DNA from: Roseiarcus sp963730555 | Lineage (GTDB): Bacteria; Pseudomonadota; Alphaproteobacteria; Rhizobiales; Beijerinckiaceae | Reading direction: 5' to 3' | DNA: 64,000 nt | Assembly: GCA_963730555.1 (NCBI GenBank) | Contig: CAVSSS010000013.1 | Location: 62,001-126,000, forward strand | Part shown: in pieces, positions 61,293-64,000 of the stretch | How positions within the stretch are numbered: position 1 is the stretch's first letter | How the letters are laid out: each line of letters starts with the position of its first letter | The notes under the pieces: model-generated | Database searches by the model: none | Told to the model about the DNA's origin: nothing | The model's input: the letters and a program-made list of their open reading frames with translations, nothing else | Made by a program: the position numbers and the translations under genes

Positions 61293-61303
61293 GTTCGTCC
61301 TGA

Positions 61304-61894
61304 TTATAAAGCGCCCGGCGCTTCGCGACGGGCCTGGGGATCGAGCCAGCCGATCGCGCCGTCGCGGCGACGGTAGACAACATTCAGCCGGCCGCTGCCG
61401 GCATGCTGAAAGACAATGACTGGAGCCCCAGTGAGATCGAGTTCAGCGACGGCCGAGGCGACCGAAAGCGATTTGAGATCTTCTGTTCCTTCCGCCACAA
61501 CGACAGGATCGAAGCCCCCGACGGGTTCTTCTTCTTCCTCGTGCGGCGATTCGATAAGATAGTTGGCAACCTTGCCCCGCGCATTCGCGGCGGAGGCTGT
61601 GGCGTGACCCTTGAGGCGTGTCTTGTAGCGCCGCAAGCGGCTTTCGATCTTGTCAGCCGCCCGATCGAAGCAACGGTAAGGCTCCTGCGCTCGGCCCTCC
61701 GCGTGCAAGCTCATTCCAGAGCTCAAACGCAAGGTGCAGTCCGAACGATAGCCGGAGCCTTCGCGCGTCATCACCACGTGGCCGCCGACGGAGCCGCTGA
61801 AGTAGCGAGCGACCGTCGCCTCAACTTTTTCCAGGACATGCTGACGCAAAGCTTCCCCGATGTCGAGGTTCTTACCCGATACCCTCAAGGTCAT
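61304..61894 (-). CDS. hpf: ribosome hibernation-promoting factor, long form
   Basis: A 196-residue long-type HPF. The N-terminal S30AE domain is MTLRVSGKNLDIGEALRQHV...VVMTREG...YRCFDRAADKIESRLRRYKTRLKGH, and the C-terminal dimerisation domain is SVASAVAELDLTGAPVIVFQHAGSGRLNVVYRRRDGAIGWLDP. It converts ribosomes to inactive 100S dimers in stationary phase. It lies between rpoN and ptsN; a 200-bp gap from rpoN could hold its own promoter. Confidence 0.94.
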   Translation of the reverse strand: MTLRVSGKNLDIGEALRQHVLEKVEATVARYFSGSVGGHVVMTREGSGYRSDCTLRLSSGMSLHAEGRAQEPYRCFDRAADKIESRLRRYKTRLKGHATASAANARGKVANYLIESPHEEEEEPVGGFDPVVVAEGTEDLKSLSVASAVAELDLTGAPVIVFQHAGSGRLNVVYRRRDGAIGWLDPQARREAPGAL

Positions 61895-62094
61895 CGAACG
61901 CTGGCCTTACCTTTCAAGCGCAACGGAGCCTACGACCCGCCGCTCCTTCGCGCTGCCCCCCGCGCGTTAATGTCTTCCCCTTCCCTTTGGCCTCGAGCGG
62001 TTCACCACCGACCGAGTCGCGGCTAGGGTTAGGAGCCTGCCCGGCGCATGTCAATCGTCATGTTAAATCGTTCATTTTAATACCAAAATCCAGA

Positions 62095-63682
62095 TTATGC
62101 CTCCACCGAAAGGGAATTGTGGCGGCGAACGCGAACGCGCGCCGTCGCCATCTTTATTTTGCGCCTTTCGACCGATGAAGGGATTCTCAAGCTGTCGCGA
62201 TATTTAGCGACGGTGCGGCGCGCCACAAGGACATCCATCTTGCGCAGGCGTTCCACGATCACGTCGTCCGACAACACCTCGTCAGGGTCCTCGTCGTCGA
62301 TCATCTGCCGGATGCGCTGGCGCACGGATTCAGCCGAATGGGGCTGCCCCGCTTCGCTCGACGCGATCGCCGCGGTGAAGAAATATTTCATCTCGAACAG
62401 GCCGCGCGGCGTCTGAATGAACTTATGCGCAGTCGCGCGCGAGACCGTCGAATTCGTGCACGCCGATCGCCTCGCCGATCATCTTCAGGTTGAGCGGCCT
62501 TAAGGCCGACACCCCCTCGAGGAGGAAGGAGTCCTGCCGGCGCACGATCTCGCTCGCCACGTTGAGGATGGTGCGCGCGCGCTGTTCGAGGCTCTTGGTC
62601 AGCCAGTTGGCCGCCTGCAATTGCGTGGAGACATATTGGCGGTCCTCGTCCCGTTTCGCGCCACGCCTGATCTCGGCGGCATAGACCTCGTTGACGAGCA
62701 CGCGCGGCAACGCCCGGGTGTTAAGTTCGACCCGCCAGCCGAAATCCGGCGCCGCGGTGACGTGGACGTCGGGAATCGCCGGCGCCGCGGGCGGGTCGCC
62801 GAAGGCGCGCCCTGGCTTGGGCTCGAGCCGCCGGATTTCGGCCAGCATGTCGCGCAGATCCTCGTCATCGACCCCGCAGACGCGCCGGAGCAGCGGAAAG
62901 TCGCGCCTAGCGAGGGCCGGCAAATTTTCGATGAACGTCTGCATCGCCGGGTCGAACCGGTCGCGCTCCTTGAGCTGAATGGCCAGGCACTCGGCGAGCG
63001 ACCGCGCGAACACGCCTGTCGGCTCCAGGGTCTGCATCCGCAGGAGCACCGCCTCGACACGCTGGACGTCGGCGCCGAGCCGTTCGGCGATTTCGGCAAG
63101 CGAGCCGACGAAATATCCGATCTCGTCCAGCCCGTCGATCAGCGCTGCGCCGATCATGCGTTCGGCCGGATCGGGAAGCAGGATCGCGGCCTGACGTTCA
63201 AGATGGTCGCGCAGCGATATGGATTCGGCGACGTAAGCCTCAAGGTCCGGGGCCTCGCCACCGTCGTGTCCGCTGCCTACGCCCGTCCAAGAATGCGCGC
63301 TCAAGGCGTCGGCTGGCGCGGATTGAGACGGCGGCGCGGTCCGGTCCGCATCAAAGGCGTTATCGACTTCCGTGCCGAGATTGTCGGCGAGGCGCCCTGC
63401 GTCCGTCTCCAACGTTTGCATTGCCCAATCGCCAGGTTCGGCCGGCGGTTCGGCAAAGCCGCCGCCTTCGGACTCGGCCTGCTCGAGGCTGGGCTCCTCG
63501 CGCTCCTCCGCCCGCTCGAGCAGCGGATTGCTGGCCAATTCGCTCTCGATGAACTGGGTCAACTCCAGATTCGGCATCTGCAACAGCTTGATCGCCTGCA
63601 GAAGCTGCGGCGTCAGAACCATCGCCTGACTCTGCCGCAACGCCAACTTGGCCGAGAGCGCCATACGTACCGCCAGCCCCAT
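62095..63682 (-). CDS. rpoN: RNA polymerase sigma-54 factor RpoN, +1 frameshift in the HTH domain
   Basis: The protein is 528 residues once an extra T at about 62452 is removed. The Gln-rich activator region is LALRQSQAMVLTPQLLQAIKLLQM, the core-binding region spans residues 100-330, and the HTH reads MIGEAIGVHESTVSRATAHKFI, then QTPRGLFEMKYFFT. The RpoN box is ARRTVAKYR. As written, the first frame ends at 62423 with VHEFDGLARDCA and the C-terminus continues in another frame from 62391. Because sigma-54 loss would be severe and every motif survives, I treat the gene as real and the shift as a probable sequence error. An internal ATG (63664) is an alternative start. lptB, often upstream, is not seen. 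Confidence 0.9.
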
Positions 63683-63987
63683 TCACCGCATCAGACCTGG
63701 GCCGCATTCGCAGTCCCGGCTCGTTTCTTTTGCTTATAGCGGGCGTCTCATAGCACGTTCTCGACGGTTGTCGAATGCAAGAATCGCGCCGCCCCCTCGT
63801 TCGACGGCCGGACGCAGCGACGGCCACCAATGTCATATTGCATATGTGGATTAACCGAATAACCACAGCGGTCGAAAATGGCGAAGGGTCAAAAATTGAT
63901 ATAAAGATTTGCTTATATGTTTATTGCAGGTTTCCAACCCCGCTGATAAGAGACAGGCCGATCGGAGGAATAAGGACCTCGCCGCCC
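63683..63987. other. promoter region between rpoN and the right-edge gene
   Basis: This 305-bp divergent interval has no gene. It holds an inverted repeat, ATATAA-N8-TTATAT (63899-63918), and the sequence GGAGGAATAAGG at 63965, somewhat far from the ATG at 63988. The rpoN promoter should also lie here. Confidence 0.5.
63899..63918. promoter_or_regulatory. inverted repeat upstream of the right-edge gene
   Basis: ATATAA (63899-63904) and TTATAT (63913-63918) are perfect 6-bp arms around AGATTTGC, 70 bp before the ATG at 63988. It resembles the AT-rich palindromes I recall for ArsR-family, SAH-responsive regulators upstream of methionine-cycle genes in alphaproteobacteria; that match is from memory. 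Confidence 0.4.
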
Positions 63988-64000
63988 ATGACCAAGACCG
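63988..64000 (+). CDS. start of a gene running off the right edge
   Basis: ATG 63988 followed by ACC AAG ACC gives MTKT before the window ends. The upstream palindrome and the GGAGG at 63965 support a gene start here. An adenosylhomocysteinase (ahcY) would fit the promoter palindrome, but four residues cannot show it. Confidence 0.35.

Overview
The window is a stretch of high-GC alphaproteobacterial chromosome, most likely from the Hyphomicrobiales (Rhizobiales; Beijerinckiaceae/Methylocystaceae-like). The evidence is the gene content: a hopanoid C-2 methylase (HpnP) with a hopanoid transporter (HpnN), a System I ccmIEFH operon, a CIRCE-controlled groESL, ftsY-yciB, an rpoN-hpf-ptsN block, and purS-purQ. 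No methane- or photosynthesis-specific genes are visible, so the genus is left open.

Layout. 1-7.5 kb: end of a LigK/RraA-type aldolase, a small Cys-repeat protein, then a hopanoid-related run of DUF2147, hpnN, an NPPF methyltransferase and hpnP. 7.9-15.1 kb: ilvD, a broken sensor kinase, an Lrp regulator divergent from a homodimeric 2-oxoacid dehydrogenase E1, and a lipoprotein. 15.2-25.7 kb: a LacI-controlled catabolic locus with a CUT2-type sugar ABC transporter, a histidinol-dehydrogenase-like enzyme, LacI, a small protein, a metallo-beta-lactamase-fold hydrolase, a 3-hydroxyacyl-CoA-dehydrogenase-like enzyme and an SDR. Two similar AACGTT-centred palindromes look like its operators. 25.9-30.1 kb: ccmI-ccmE-ccmF-(repeat)-ccmH. 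30.2-42.1 kb: mostly housekeeping genes (transglutaminase, groESL, ClC, yciB, ftsY, a pseudouridine synthase, a 1106-aa transglutaminase/DUF2126 protein). 42.1-43.5 kb: an AT-rich islet with small membrane proteins and dense palindromes. 43.6-49.8 kb: a PEP-mutase-like lyase, a GNAT, a vapBC module with its palindromic operator, a pentonate-type dehydratase, NnrU, a trans-aconitate methyltransferase and a GYD protein. 49.85-52.5 kb: tRNA-Arg(TCG) followed by a gene-poor accessory stretch with a PEPxxWA-CTERM protein, terminators and repeats. 52.5-64 kb: an S4 protein and a Suv3-like helicase, SMP-30, dienelactone hydrolase, SDR, hisE, purQS, ptsN, hpf, rpoN, and the first codons of a gene behind an ATATAA-N8-TTATAT palindrome.

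An important caveat is that six otherwise well-preserved genes (sensor kinase, MBL hydrolase, 3HCDH, transglutaminase, SMP-30, rpoN) are interrupted by eight frameshifts, and every one equals a single extra base. Removing the extra bases gives full-length proteins with all motifs. This one-directional pattern looks more like insertion-type sequencing error than gene decay. A PEP-CTERM gene carries one shift of opposite sign.

The most interesting biology is the orphan catabolic locus of unknown substrate (15.2-25.7 kb), the hopanoid locus with an unexplained NPPF methyltransferase, and the AT-rich membrane-protein islet.
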